Source: Streptomyces fulvoviolaceus
Lineage (GTDB): Bacteria > Actinomycetota > Actinomycetes > Streptomycetales > Streptomycetaceae
Reading direction: 5' to 3'
Length of the DNA: 64,000 nucleotides
Assembly (NCBI RefSeq): GCF_000718165.1
Contig: NZ_JOEY01000036.1
Span: forward strand, 1 to 64,000
Numbering within the stretch: the first letter of the stretch is position 1; every line of letters begins with the position of its first letter. A model generated the notes under the pieces. The model ran no database searches. It saw only the letters and a program-made list of their open reading frames with translations, and was not told where the DNA came from. The position numbers and the translations under genes were made by a program. Positions 42,567 through 52,700 of this stretch are shown here, piece by piece.

Positions 42567-43046
42567 GTGCGCCGCGCCGTCTGTCCCGGGTCGTTCGACC
42601 CGATCACCAACGGACACCTCGACATCATTTCCCGTGCCTCCCGTCTGTACGACGAGGTCTACGTCGCGGTGATGATCAATCAGTCCAAGAAGGGCCTGTT
42701 CGAGATCGAGGAGCGGATGGACCTGATCCGCCAGGTCACCGCCGACTACGGGAACGTCAAGGTCGAGGCCTTCCACGGCCTCCTCGTCGACTTCTGCAAG
42801 CAGCGCGACATCCCGGCCATCGTCAAGGGCCTGCGCGCGGTGAGCGACTTCGACTACGAGCTGCAGATGGCCCAGATGAACAACGGCCTCTCGGGCGTGG
42901 AGACCCTCTTCGTCCCCACCAACCCGACCTACAGCTTCCTCTCCTCCTCGCTCGTCAAGGAGGTCGCGACCTGGGGCGGAGACGTCTCGCACCTGGTCCC
43001 GCCGTTGGTCCTGGAGGCCCTCAACGAGCGCCTGCGCAAGGACTGA
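42567..43046 (+). CDS. coaD: Phosphopantetheine adenylyltransferase
   Basis: A 159-residue nucleotidyltransferase for the fourth step of CoA synthesis. Motifs: VCPGSFDPITNGHLDII (with the HxGH-type TNGHLD), KGLRAVSDFDYELQMAQMN and YSFLSSSLVKEVA. GTG 42567 lies seven bases after GAGGG and gives the family start; an in-frame ATG at 42537, overlapping the rsmD stop, would add ten residues. Confidence 0.95.
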   Translation: MRRAVCPGSFDPITNGHLDIISRASRLYDEVYVAVMINQSKKGLFEIEERMDLIRQVTADYGNVKVEAFHGLLVDFCKQRDIPAIVKGLRAVSDFDYELQMAQMNNGLSGVETLFVPTNPTYSFLSSSLVKEVATWGGDVSHLVPPLVLEALNERLRKD

Positions 43047-43103
43047 TGGGGCTACAGTCGTTCCGTCCGTCTCCAACACAGCTGTAGAGAGTGGCGAGCA
43101 CAG

Positions 43104-44150
43104 GTGGACGTGCAGAAGAAGCTCGACGAGATCGTGACCTCGGTCTCCGGCGCCCGGTCGATGCCCATGTCGGCCTCGTGCGTGGTCAACCGCGCCGAGC
43201 TGCTCGCGCTGCTCGAAGAGGTGCGCGCGGCCCTGCCCGGCTCCCTCGCGCAGGCGCAGGAGCTCATCGGGGACCGCGAGCAGATGGTCGAGCAGGCCCG
43301 CCAGGAGGCCGAGCGGATCATCGGGCAGGCCCACGCCGAGCGCGGCTCCCTGATCTCCGACACCGAGATCGCCCGCCGCTCCCAGGCCGAGGCCGAGCGC
43401 ATCCTCACCGAGGCCCGCAAGGAGGCCGAGGACGTCCGCGCCGAGGCCGACGACTACGTCGACTCCAAGCTCGCCAACTTCGAGGTCGTCCTCACCAAGA
43501 CCCTCGGCTCCGTCGGCCGCGGCCGCGAGAAGCTCCTCGGCACCGGCCCGGGCGTCGACGAGCAGGGCTACGAGGACGATGACGCCCCCGAGCGCAGCCA
43601 CGACCCGGAGACCCTGCGCCGCACCGCCGACGAGTACGTCGGCGTCAAGCTCGGCGCCTTCGAGGCGGTCCTCGCCAAGACCCTGGAGGCCGTCGGCCGC
43701 GGCCGCCAGAAGCTGCACGGCCGCATCGCCACCGACGACCTCGGCGCCCTCGCCGACGACCTCGGCACCGTCCAGCACTCCAGCGACGCCGACTACCTGG
43801 ACGACCTCGTCGCCCAGGCGGAGCAGGACAACCCGGCCCCGGCCGGGCAGGCCGCGCAGCAGCAGTACGACCAGCAGCCCGTGCAGGACCCCTACGGCTA
43901 CCAACAGCAGCAGGACCAGTACGGCGGCTACCCGCAGCAGGCCTACGCCCAGCAGCAGGACCCGTACGGCTACCAGCAGGCCGACCCGTATGCCTACCAG
44001 GGCTACGACGGCCAGCAGCAGGCCGCCTACGACCCGAACCAGGCCCAGCAGCAACAGCAGGCCTACGCCCTCGACGAGACCAGTCTCTTCGACACCGGCA
44101 TGATCACGCCGGAGCAGCTCAGGGCGTACGAACAGGGTCGCGGCCAGTAA
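43104..44150 (+). CDS. DivIVA-like / F-type ATPase b-like coiled-coil protein
   Basis: A 348-residue protein with an N-terminal VQKKLDEIVTSVSGARSMPMS segment, a long coiled coil (ARQEAERIIGQAHAERGSLI and AEAERILTEARKEAEDVRAE) and a Gln/Tyr/Pro-rich disordered tail with repeated DPYGYQQ units. Actinobacterial proteins of this type are annotated as cell division initiation proteins and lie between coaD and the DUF177-rpmF-rnc group. No membrane segment. GTG start at 43104. The function is not established. Confidence 0.82.
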   Translation: MDVQKKLDEIVTSVSGARSMPMSASCVVNRAELLALLEEVRAALPGSLAQAQELIGDREQMVEQARQEAERIIGQAHAERGSLISDTEIARRSQAEAERILTEARKEAEDVRAEADDYVDSKLANFEVVLTKTLGSVGRGREKLLGTGPGVDEQGYEDDDAPERSHDPETLRRTADEYVGVKLGAFEAVLAKTLEAVGRGRQKLHGRIATDDLGALADDLGTVQHSSDADYLDDLVAQAEQDNPAPAGQAAQQQYDQQPVQDPYGYQQQQDQYGGYPQQAYAQQQDPYGYQQADPYAYQGYDGQQQAAYDPNQAQQQQQAYALDETSLFDTGMITPEQLRAYEQGRGQ

Positions 44151-44282
44151 GGGACCACCGGATTGGGCCGTGAGCGAAAGGTCCAGTATCCTGGCTCTTC
44201 GGTCGCGTGTACGTCCGCGATCAACGCTGCCCGGGAACACCGAAGGGCAGCGTCCCTCTGAGCTCGAAGATCGAAAGCAGGA

Positions 44283-44936
44283 ATGGCCCTGAACGCCCGC
44301 CTCGACCACCGCAACCCTCTCGTGTTCGACACACACGAGCTGGGGCGGCGTCCTGGCGCGCTGCAGCGCCTGTCCCGCGAGATCGACGCTCCCAAGGATC
44401 TCGGGATCCAGGGAGTCATCGGAGTGCCGGAAGGCGCCCCGGTGGAGCTCGGGCTCCGGCTCGAGTCGGTCATGGAAGGGGTGCTTGTCACAGGCACCGC
44501 CCGTGCACTGGCCAAGGGGGAATGCGTAAGGTGTCTGGAGCCGCTTGAGCTGGAGCTCGTTGCGGACTTCCAGGAGATGTTCTCGTACCCTGACGCCGAC
44601 GACCGGGGCCGCCCCAAGGCGGAGCCGGCCGACGACGCCGAGGAAGACGAGGACAGGCTCTTCATCGAGGACGGCCTGTTCGACCTCGAGCCCGTGCTGC
44701 GTGATGCGGTGGTGCTCGCACTGCCGATGCAGCCGGTGTGCCGGGACGACTGCCCCGGCCTGTGCTCCCAGTGCGGAGCGCGGCTGGCGGACGACCCGGA
44801 CCACCACCACGACGCCGTCGACATCCGTTGGGCGGCACTGCAGGGACTCGCCGGTTCACTCGAAGACGGCGAGAAGGACGAGATGAGTGGCGAAGCGCCT
44901 CGATCGGCGCGCGCCAACGAGAAGCAGGAGAAGTAG
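44283..44936 (+). CDS. DUF177 (YceD) family protein
   Basis: A 217-residue protein of the YceD/DUF177 family, linked to 23S rRNA or large-subunit assembly in plants and bacteria. Four Cys can bind metal: ECVRCLEPL and DDCPGLCSQCGARL. LVTGTARALAKGECVRC is the family core. It is followed by rpmF after two bases, the near-universal DUF177-rpmF pair. ATG 44283. Confidence 0.92.
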   Translation: MALNARLDHRNPLVFDTHELGRRPGALQRLSREIDAPKDLGIQGVIGVPEGAPVELGLRLESVMEGVLVTGTARALAKGECVRCLEPLELELVADFQEMFSYPDADDRGRPKAEPADDAEEDEDRLFIEDGLFDLEPVLRDAVVLALPMQPVCRDDCPGLCSQCGARLADDPDHHHDAVDIRWAALQGLAGSLEDGEKDEMSGEAPRSARANEKQEK

Positions 44937-44938
44937 CC

Positions 44939-45112
44939 GTGGCTGTTCCGAAGCGGAAGATGTCGCGCAGCAACACGCGCCACCGCCGGTCGCAGTGGAA
45001 GGCTGCGGTCACCCCCCTGGTTGCGTGCGAGCGCTGCCACGAGCCCAAGCAGCAGCACATCGCGTGCCCGTCTTGCGGCACTTACAACAAGCGCCAGGTC
45101 CTCGAGGTCTGA
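44939..45112 (+). CDS. rpmF: 50S ribosomal protein L32
   Basis: A 57-residue L32 with [20 protein letters not shown] and a zinc ribbon [20 protein letters not shown] 44939, two bases behind the DUF177 stop and seven bases before rnc; all three belong to one operon. Confidence 0.96.
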   Translation: MAVPKRKMSRSNTRHRRSQWKAAVTPLVACERCHEPKQQHIACPSCGTYNKRQVLEV

Positions 45113-45119
45113 GCGGCCG

Positions 45120-45923
45120 GTGAGAGGCACTGTGTCCACGCCGAAGAAAAACCCAGGCGACAACCAGGCCTCGTCCCACACGCTGTTGGAAGGGCGGCTC
45201 GGGTACCAACTCGAGTCCGCCCTTCTGGTGCGTGCGCTGACCCACCGTTCCTACGCATACGAGAACGGCGGCCTGCCCACCAACGAGCGCCTGGAGTTCC
45301 TCGGGGACTCCGTACTCGGCCTCGTGGTCACGGACACGCTGTACACCACCCACCCCGACCTGCCCGAAGGCCAACTGGCCAAGTTGCGGGCCGCGGTGGT
45401 CAACTCGCGTGCGCTGGCGGAGGTGGGCCGCGGGCTCGACCTCGGCTCCTTCATCCGGCTCGGCCGGGGTGAAGAGGGCACGGGCGGCCGGGACAAGGCG
45501 TCCATCCTCGCCGACACCCTCGAAGCGGTGATCGGCGCTGTCTATCTCGACCAGGGTCTCGATGCGGCGAGCGAGCTCGTCCACCGGCTCTTCGACCCGC
45601 TGATCGAGAAGTCCTCCAACCTCGGAGCCGGCCTGGACTGGAAGACCAGTCTCCAGGAGCTCACCGCGACCGAAGGACTCGGCGTGCCCGAGTACCAGGT
45701 CTCGGAGACCGGCCCCGACCACGAGAAGACCTTCACTGCTGCCGCCCGCGTCGGAGGCGTCTCGTACGGCACCGGCACCGGCCGCAGCAAGAAGGAGGCG
45801 GAGCAGCAGGCCGCAGAGTCCGCCTGGAGGTCCATCCGGGCCGCCGCGGACGAGCGAGCCAAGGCGGCGGCCGACAAGGCCGTCGAGGACGACGACGAAG
45901 GCCCTTCGTCCGTCTCTGCCTGA
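45120..45923 (+). CDS. rnc: Ribonuclease III
   Basis: A 267-residue double-strand-specific RNase. The catalytic signature [18 protein letters not shown] and the second acidic site [15 protein letters not shown] lie in the N-terminal domain; the dsRNA-binding domain spans [11 protein letters not shown] to [13 protein letters not shown]. An acidic/Ala tail follows. In S. coelicolor this gene is absB and is needed for antibiotic production. GTG 45120 chosen by recalled homologue start; GTG 45132 behind GAGAGG is an alternative. Confidence 0.95.
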   Translation: MRGTVSTPKKNPGDNQASSHTLLEGRLGYQLESALLVRALTHRSYAYENGGLPTNERLEFLGDSVLGLVVTDTLYTTHPDLPEGQLAKLRAAVVNSRALAEVGRGLDLGSFIRLGRGEEGTGGRDKASILADTLEAVIGAVYLDQGLDAASELVHRLFDPLIEKSSNLGAGLDWKTSLQELTATEGLGVPEYQVSETGPDHEKTFTAAARVGGVSYGTGTGRSKKEAEQQAAESAWRSIRAAADERAKAAADKAVEDDDEGPSSVSA

Positions 45924-45955
45924 ACTCCTCCTGAAGGTCGAACGAACAGCGCAAC

Positions 45956-45993
45956 CCGAGCGCCCGCCCCCTCAGCCGGGGGCGGGCGCTCGG
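45956..45993. terminator. Terminator of the rpmF-rnc operon
   Basis: A perfect 15-bp GC-rich stem (CCGAGCGCCCGCCCC) with an 8-nt loop, between rnc and mutM. Confidence 0.8.
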
Positions 45994-46024
45994 TTCATAC
46001 ACCGGCTTGTGACGGGGGAGCCCC

Positions 46025-46885
46025 ATGCCCGAGTTGCCCGAGGTCGAGGTCGTACGGCGGGGTCTGGAACGGTGGGTCGCCCACCGGACCGTCGCCGAGG
46101 CCGAGGTGCTGCATCCGCGTGCGGTACGGCGGCACATCGCCGGCGCCGACGACTTCACGCACCGCCTCAAGGGCCACCGCATCGGCACGCCGAGCCGACG
46201 CGGCAAGTACCTGTGGCTGCCTCTGGAGGACACGCAGCAGTCGGTGCTGGCGCACCTCGGCATGAGCGGTCAGCTGCTGGTCCAGCCGCACGAGGCACCG
46301 GACGAGAAGCATCTCAGGATCCGGGTGAGATTCGCGGACACCCTCAAGACGGAACTCCGCTTCGTCGACCAACGCACCTTCGGCGGCCTGTCGTTGCACG
46401 ACAACACCCCCGACGGCCTGCCCGACGTCATCGCGCACATCGCCCGCGACCCCCTCGACCCGCTCTTCGACGACGAGGCGTTCCACCAGGCACTGCGCCG
46501 CAAGCGCAGCACCATCAAACGGGCCCTGCTCGACCAGTCGTTGATCAGCGGCGTCGGCAACATCTATGCGGACGAGGCCCTTTGGCGCGCCCGCCTCCAC
46601 TACGAGCGCCCGACGGCGAACTTCACGCGCCCGCGCACCACCGAACTCCTGGGCCACGTAAGGGACGTGATGAACGCGGCCCTCGCGGTCGGCGGCACCA
46701 GCTTCGACAGCCTGTACGTCAACGTGAATGGCGAGTCGGGCTACTTCGACCGCTCGCTCGACGCGTACGGCCGCGAGGGCCTGCCCTGCAAGCGGTGCGG
46801 TACGCCGATGCGCAGGCGGCCCTGGATGAACCGGTCCAGCTACTTCTGCCCGCAGTGTCAGCGGGCGCCGCGCGTCTCGTCGTAG
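46025..46885 (+). CDS. mutM: Formamidopyrimidine-DNA glycosylase
   Basis: A 286-residue Fpg/MutM DNA repair glycosylase/lyase that removes 8-oxoguanine. The start [17 protein letters not shown] gives the catalytic Pro and Glu; RRGKYLW holds the conserved Lys; [19 protein letters not shown] is the helix-two-turn-helix; the C-terminal zinc finger uses CKRCGTP and CPQCQR. The last 28 bp overlap the converging HxlR gene. Confidence 0.95.
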   Translation: MPELPEVEVVRRGLERWVAHRTVAEAEVLHPRAVRRHIAGADDFTHRLKGHRIGTPSRRGKYLWLPLEDTQQSVLAHLGMSGQLLVQPHEAPDEKHLRIRVRFADTLKTELRFVDQRTFGGLSLHDNTPDGLPDVIAHIARDPLDPLFDDEAFHQALRRKRSTIKRALLDQSLISGVGNIYADEALWRARLHYERPTANFTRPRTTELLGHVRDVMNAALAVGGTSFDSLYVNVNGESGYFDRSLDAYGREGLPCKRCGTPMRRRPWMNRSSYFCPQCQRAPRVSS

Positions 46886-47259
46886 CGCCCGCGGGCCGTG
46901 AGGACGTCGTCCATCCGCCCCTCCACGAACTCGATGAGGCCGATGAGCCGCTCGGCGACCCCGCGGCCCAGCGGCGTCAGTTCGTAGTCCACGCGGGGCG
47001 GGTTGGTCGGCTGGGCCTCGCGGTGCACCAGGCCGTCGCGCTCCAGCGCGTGCAGGGTCTGGGACAGCATCTTCTCGCTCACGCCGTCGACGCGACGGCG
47101 CAGCTCGTTGAAGCGCAGGGAGCGCTCGTACAGGGCGCCGAGCGTGAGTGCGCCCCAGCGTCCCGTGACGTGCTCCAGCGTGCCGCGCGAGGGACAGGCC
47201 TTGGCGAACACGTCGTACGGGAGGTCCTGCACCTCCGTGGGCTGCTGCGTGGTGTCCAT
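46858..47259 (-). CDS. HxlR-family transcriptional regulator
   Basis: A 133-residue winged-helix regulator: a Cys near the start ([14 protein letters not shown], a redox-sensing position in several HxlR proteins), [46 protein letters not shown] and the wing YELTPLG. ATG 47259. The tail overlaps mutM antisense by 28 bp. CTAACCA half-sites and a perfect 17-bp palindrome lie just upstream and may be its operator. Confidence 0.9.
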   Translation of the reverse strand: MDTTQQPTEVQDLPYDVFAKACPSRGTLEHVTGRWGALTLGALYERSLRFNELRRRVDGVSEKMLSQTLHALERDGLVHREAQPTNPPRVDYELTPLGRGVAERLIGLIEFVEGRMDDVLTARGRYDETRGAR

Positions 47260-47290
47260 ACATCAAGCGTACGTGAACGCAGCGCTAACC

Positions 47291-47327
47291 AACAGGGAGC
47301 ACTAACCACTGGTTAGTGCTCCCTGTT
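47291..47327. promoter_or_regulatory. Perfect palindrome upstream of the HxlR gene
   Basis: A 17-bp perfect inverted repeat (AACAGGGAGCACTAACC) with an ACT loop, containing ACTAACCACTGGTTAGT; another CTAACCA copy lies at 47285-47291. It is 5 bp past the end of the CAP gene and 32 bp before the HxlR start, so it may be the CAP terminator, the HxlR operator, or both. Confidence 0.6.
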
Positions 47328-47331
47328 GTGG

Positions 47332-48501
47332 CTAGTAACCGAAGTCCTGCGTCCACCAGGGGCCACCCGACGCGATGTGCACCCCGACGCCCAGCGTCTT
47401 GAAGTCGCAGTTCAGGATGTTGGCCTTGTGGCCCGGGCTGTTCATCCAGGCCTCCATCACCGCGGCCGCGTCGGCCTGCCCCCGGGCGATGTTCTCGCCG
47501 CCGAGGTTGGTGATGCCGGCCTTCTCCGCGCGGTCCCACGGAGTCGCGCCGCTCGGGTCGGTGTGGTCGAAGAAGCCCTGCTCGGCCATGGCCTCGCTGA
47601 AGGCCTGGGCCAGCTCGGTCAGCGCGCTGTTGGCGGCCACGGGGCTGCAGCCCACCTTGGCCCGCTCGACGTTGACGAGCTTCAGCACCTCGGCCCCGGC
47701 CGCCGTCTCCGCGGAGACCGCCACCGGGGCGGTGGTCTTCTTCGCCGGCTCCTTGTCCTTCTGTGAAGGAGTCGTCTTCGGCTTCTTGCTCGGCGTGGCC
47801 GTCGGCTTCTTCGACGGCGCCTCGGTCGGCGCGGCCGTCGAGGTCGAGGGGGACACCGAGGGCGAGGCGGAGCGGTCGGCGTCGCGGCTCGTGGACGTGC
47901 CGTCGTCGCGGCTGTCGGCGCTGCCGGAGGTGCCGCCCTGCTCGGTCGGGTTGCTGGTCGGCGAGCCCGCCGCCTGCACGTCGCCGCCGCTGGTGGTGCC
48001 GCCGCCGAGCTTGTAGGTCTCCAGGCCGGGCACCACACCCGTGGCGACCGCGACGGTGCCGATGGCGACGGCCGCCGAGACGCCGAGCAGACCGGTCTTG
48101 ACCGGCGTCCCGACCCTCTTCTTGCGCCGGCGGCGCGAACCGCCGCGCCCGGAGCCGTCGTCGGGCGCGAAGCCGCCACTGCGCAGCACCGTCGTGCCGG
48201 TGGTCCGGGCGTACTCGTCGTCCGTCGCGAAGAGGTACGCCTCGCTCTGGCCGTAGCCGCCCGTGTGTGCCTCGGGGTTCAGATAGGGCGCGATGCCGAC
48301 GGTGGGCATCTCTCCCGTGTGGAAGCCCAGCGGGTCGTAGTCGTACGAGTCCCGGGGGTCGAAGCTGTGAGGGTCCCGCTGGTCGAAGCCGTACGAGTCC
48401 TGCGGGGCGTAGCCGCTCGTATAAGCGCCGTGTGTTCCTGTTACCCCCGTGGCGCGGCCCGTGGCGGCGCGGCCGGCGGCGGAGCGTCGGTGGCGTCCCA
48501 T
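47332..48501 (-). CDS. CAP-domain (SCP/PR-1-like) surface protein
   Basis: A 389-residue protein. A 120-residue Tyr/Asp/Gly-rich cytoplasmic part and basic RRRRKKR precede one membrane segment (about 138-160, TGLLGVSAAVAIGTVAVATG). A Ser/Thr/Pro/Lys linker leads to a C-terminal CAP domain (about 268-389) with VNVERAKVGCSPV, HTDPSGATPWDRAEKAG, GENIARG and MNSPGHKANIL. Bacterial CAP domains are extracellular; enzymatic role unknown. ATG 48501. Confidence 0.87.
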   Translation of the reverse strand: MGRHRRSAAGRAATGRATGVTGTHGAYTSGYAPQDSYGFDQRDPHSFDPRDSYDYDPLGFHTGEMPTVGIAPYLNPEAHTGGYGQSEAYLFATDDEYARTTGTTVLRSGGFAPDDGSGRGGSRRRRKKRVGTPVKTGLLGVSAAVAIGTVAVATGVVPGLETYKLGGGTTSGGDVQAAGSPTSNPTEQGGTSGSADSRDDGTSTSRDADRSASPSVSPSTSTAAPTEAPSKKPTATPSKKPKTTPSQKDKEPAKKTTAPVAVSAETAAGAEVLKLVNVERAKVGCSPVAANSALTELAQAFSEAMAEQGFFDHTDPSGATPWDRAEKAGITNLGGENIARGQADAAAVMEAWMNSPGHKANILNCDFKTLGVGVHIASGGPWWTQDFGY

Positions 48502-48558
48502 GTCCTTGCCTTCCTCGTCTTGGCGGTCGACGCGTCCCCCCGGCCAACCAACATCACA

Positions 48559-48582
48559 AAACTCACACGATCGAGTGAGTTT
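48559..48582. promoter_or_regulatory. Inverted repeat in the CAP/acyP divergent promoter
   Basis: AAACTCAC and GTGAGTTT separated by 8 bp, between the divergent CAP and acyP genes. Candidate regulator site; no protein can be assigned. Confidence 0.4.
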
Positions 48583-48669
48583 CGTATGAGATTCATTGGG
48601 AGGGGACGGTACCGCATGGCGCCAGGGGAGGAAGTGCCCAGAGAGACATTGGCCCGTTAGGTTGCACTC

Positions 48670-48951
48670 ATGAGCGAGGATGTGCGACTGGTCGCCTGGG
48701 TGCGTGGACGCGTCCAAGGTGTGGGTTTCCGCTGGTTCACGCGGGCCAAGGCCCTGGAGATCGGCGGCCTGAGTGGTTTTGCTCTCAATTTGGGCGACGG
48801 ACGGGTCCAGGTGGTCGCCGAGGGGCCGCGGCCGGGATGCGAAGGGCTCCTCGACTGGCTCCGGGGTGCCGACACGCCCGGTCATGTGGACGGTGTCACC
48901 GAGATCTGGGACACACCTCGCGGGGGTTACGACGGCTTCGCCATCCGTTGA
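48670..48951 (+). CDS. acyP: Acylphosphatase
   Basis: A 93-residue acylphosphatase hydrolysing acyl phosphates. The phosphate loop [13 protein letters not shown] has the catalytic Arg, and [17 protein letters not shown] holds the catalytic Asn. ATG 48670. It lies upstream of smc as commonly seen in streptomycetes. Confidence 0.93.
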   Translation: MSEDVRLVAWVRGRVQGVGFRWFTRAKALEIGGLSGFALNLGDGRVQVVAEGPRPGCEGLLDWLRGADTPGHVDGVTEIWDTPRGGYDGFAIR

Positions 48952-49334
48952 GCCGGTTCTGTAAAACAGCCCAGGCGGAAGCGGAGGGACATGCCACTGG
49001 CACCTGCCCGGAGCAGAAAGGGCCTGGTGGTTGCCAAGAACGGCTTGTCGTGGGAGGCTCCGCCATTAAGGATGATCGCTACGCCCTGAGGGCCCCGCAG
49101 GAGTCGCTGCGCAGCCGCTTTCCGGCCGCATGCCCCCGGGTTGCCCGCCAATACAGGGCGTGATCGTGTTGACCGTCAAACTTTTTGGTGAGACGCTGAA
49201 AGCACCCCGCGCACCTTAGCTGTTTGGCATGTAAGAACGGCAGCAAGACCACAAAAGTGTCAAGCATCGCGGGTGCGATTCCCTCACGACCCACACCGCT
49301 TCGGTCGGTCACTCAGTGTGGAGGACCATCCATC
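48952..49334. other. Intergenic region acyP to the small coiled-coil gene
   Basis: A 383-bp stretch without a convincing gene. It contains TTGACC at 49168 and a CACAC/GTGTG stem just before the ribosome site of the next gene (about 49298-49319), so it probably holds that gene's promoter and a structured leader. Confidence 0.4.
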
Positions 49335-49538
49335 ATGGCAAAGGCGCTTCTCGGTTACGTCGGCGGCTCTGACCCGCGACTCATCGCCGAGATGCGACGG
49401 CTCCAGCAGCGCGTACAGGACCTGGAATCCGAGCTCGGTCGGATCCAGGCGGAGAACGACGCGCTCGCGGCTGCCGCTTCTCACGACTCGCTTCTCGAGA
49501 GCATCGACGCACACCAGGCGGAGCCTGCGCTCACCTGA
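49335..49538 (+). CDS. Small conserved coiled-coil protein
   Basis: A 67-residue protein. KALLGYVGGSDPRLIAEMRR is followed by a heptad-rich coiled coil (RLQQRVQDLESELGRIQAEN). GGAGG lies ten bases before ATG 49335, and codon use is typical. It has its own TTCG-loop terminator. Function unknown; such proteins are common in actinomycetes, and an adaptor or dimerising role is possible. Confidence 0.75.
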   Translation: MAKALLGYVGGSDPRLIAEMRRLQQRVQDLESELGRIQAENDALAAAASHDSLLESIDAHQAEPALT

Positions 49539-49607
49539 TCACTGCACCGCACGACGACAAGCAGTGGTTGGGCGGCCTGTATCAACCGCTAAGTTGTCAG
49601 AGTCTGC

Positions 49608-49635
49608 AAGGGACGCTTCGGCGTCCCTTCTTTCT
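49608..49635. terminator. Terminator of the small coiled-coil gene
   Basis: AAGGGACGC-TTCG-GCGTCCCTT followed by CTTTCTT. Confidence 0.85.
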
Positions 49636-49746
49636 TGCCCCCGCGCACCCGTTCACTCTCTTTAACGTCTGGTGTGCCCTGCACGTTCATGGGTGAAACC
49701 GTGGGTTCATGGAGTGAGACACCCCCGGAAGGTAGAGTCCAGCGGC

Positions 49747-52700
49747 GTGCACCTCAAGGCCCTGACCCTGCGCGGGTTCAAGTCGTTCGCCTCGGCGACC
49801 ACGCTCCGGTTCGAGCCGGGAATCACGTGTGTCGTGGGGCCGAACGGCTCGGGCAAGTCCAATGTCGTGGACGCGCTCAGCTGGGTCATGGGCGAGCAGG
49901 GTGCCAAGTCGCTGCGCGGCGGCAAGATGGAGGACGTCATCTTCGCCGGCACCACCGGGCGTCCCCCGCTGGGCCGCGCCGAGGTGTCCCTGACCATCGA
50001 CAACTCCGACGGCGCACTGCCCATCGAGTACGCCGAGGTCACCATCACGCGGATCATGTTCCGCAACGGCGGCAGCGAGTACCAGATCAACGGCGACACC
50101 TGCCGCCTCCTCGACATCCAGGAACTCCTCTCCGACTCCGGCATCGGCCGCGAGATGCACGTCATCGTCGGCCAGGGCCAGCTCGACTCCGTCCTGCACG
50201 CCGACCCGATGGGCCGCCGCGCCTTCATCGAGGAGGCGGCCGGCGTCCTCAAACACCGCAAGCGCAAGGAGAAGGCGCTCAGGAAACTGGACGCGATGCA
50301 GGCCAACCTCGCGCGCGTGCAGGACCTGACGGACGAGCTGCGGCGGCAGCTCAAGCCCCTCGGCCGTCAGGCCGCGGTGGCGCGCAGGGCCGCCGTCATC
50401 CAGGCCGATCTGCGCGACGCCCGGCTGCGCCTCCTCGCCGACGATCTCGTACGGCTGCGCCAGGCGCTGACGGCCGAGATCGCCGACGAGGCCGCCCTCA
50501 AGGAACGCAAGGAAGCCGCCGAGCTGGAGCTGAAGAAGGCGCTCCAGCGGGAGGCCCTCCTGGAGGACGAGGTACGGCAGCTCACGCCACGGCTGCAGCG
50601 TGGCCAGCAGACCTGGTACGAGCTCTCCCAGCTCGCCGAGCGGGTGCGCGGCACGATCTCGCTGGCCGACGCGCGCGTGAAGAGCGCGACTTCGGCGCCT
50701 CCCGAGGAGCGGCGCGGCCGCGATCCCGAGGACATGGAGCGCGAGGCCGCCCGGATCCGGGAGCAGGAGGCCGAGCTCGAAGCGGCCCTGGAGGCGGCCG
50801 AGCATGCCCTGGAGGACACGGTCGCCCACCGCGCCGAGCTGGAACGCGAACTCGCCCAGGAGGAACGGCGCCTGAAGGACGTCGCTCGGGCCATCGCCGA
50901 CCGCCGCGAGGGCCTCGCCCGGTTGAACGGCCAGGTCAACGCGGCCCGTTCGCGCGCCGCCTCCGCCCAGGCCGAGATCGACCGCCTGGCCGCCGCCCGG
51001 GACGAGGCCCAGGAGCGGGCCTTCGCCGCGCAGGAGGAGTACGAGGCGCTGAAGGCGGAGGTGGACGGCCTCGATGCCGGTGACGCGGAACTCGGCGAAC
51101 AGCACGAGGCCGCGAAGGCCGCGCTGGCCGAGGCGGAGGCCGCCCTGACCGCCGCCCGCGAGGCGACCACCGCGGCCGAGCGTAAACGGGCCGCGACCCA
51201 GGCCCGCCACGAGGCGCTGGCGCTGGGGCTGCGCCGCAAGGACGGCACGGGGGCGCTGCTCGGCGCGAAGGACCGACTCACGGGACTGCTGGGCCCGGCA
51301 GCGGAGCTGCTGACGGTGACGCCGGGCCACGAGGTCGCCCTGGCCGCGGCTTTCGGCGCGGCGGCGGACGCCCTGGCGGTGACCTCCCCGTCGGCGGCGG
51401 CCGACGCGATCCGCCTGCTGCGCAAACAGGACGGGGGGAGGGCGTCGCTCCTGTTGGCAGGGGTGCCGGAGGAGCCGATGTCGGGGGAGACTCCCTTGAG
51501 GGGCGCGGGGAACCGCGCGACCAGCCACGACGAGCCGGTGGACGCCCAAAGACCTCACGCGGCGGATTTCGTCCGCGGACCTTCCGACCTCATGCCCGCT
51601 GTACGGCGCCTCCTGCGCGGCATCGTCGTAGTCGACACCCTCGAGGACGCCGAGGAACTCGTATACGCGCGCCCCGACCTCACCGCCGTCACCGCTGAAG
51701 GCGACCTCCTCGGCGCCCACTTCGCACACGGCGGTTCCGCAGGGGCGCCCAGCCTCCTCGAAGTACAGGCCTCCGTGGACGAGGCCGCCGCCGAGCTGGA
51801 AGAGCTGGCGGTGCGGTGCGAGGAACTCGCAGAGGCCCAGCACGCGGCAGTCGACCGGCGCAAAGCCTCCGCCGCGTCCGTCGAGGAACTGGGCGAGCGG
51901 CGCCGGACCGCCGACCGGGAGAAGTCGGCCGTAGCACAGCAGTTGGGGCGGCTGTCCGGGCAGGCGCGGGGCGCCGCCGGGGAGGCCGAGCGGTCCACCG
52001 CGGCCGCCGCGCGGGCCCAGGAAGCGCTGGAGAGAGCACTCCAGGAGGTCGAGGAGCTGGCCGAACGCCTCGAGGTCGCCGAGGAGATGCCCGTAGAGGA
52101 AGAGCCCGACACCTCGGTACGGGACCGTCTCGCCGCCGACGGGGCCAACGCGCGGCAGACCGAGATGGAGGCCCGCCTCCAGGTCCGTACACACGAGGAA
52201 CGCGTCAAAGGGCTCGCCGGCCGCGCCGACTCCCTCGACCGCGCCGCCCGAGCGGAGCGCGACGCACGCGCGCGTGCCGAACAGCGGCGGGCGCGGCTCA
52301 GACACGAGGCCGCGGTCGCCGAAGCCGTCGCCTCCGGGGCGCGGCAGCTGCTCCTCCACGTCGAGGTGTCGCTCGCGCGCGCGGACGAGGAGCGGACGGC
52401 GGCGGAGGCGGCCAAGGCCCGCAGGGAGCAGGAACTGACCGCCGCTCGCAGCACGGGCCGCGATCTCAAGGCTGAACTCGACAAGTTGACGGATTCGGTG
52501 CACCGCGGCGAGGTGCTCGGCGCCGAGAAGCGGATGCGGATCGAGCAGCTGGAGACCAAGGCACTGGAGGAGCTCGGTGTCGAACCGGCGGGGCTGGTGG
52601 CCGAGTACGGCCCGCAGCAGCCGGTGCCGCCCTCGCTCGCAGCCGAGGGCGAGGAACTGCCGGAGGACCCGGAGCACCCGCGCAACCAGCCCAAGCAGTT

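Noticed and set aside
49160..49334. A riboswitch or tRNA-like RNA before the small coiled-coil gene
   Set aside because: A GATTCCC-like stretch and a CACAC/GTGTG stem are visible, but no complete cloverleaf or known riboswitch core can be drawn.
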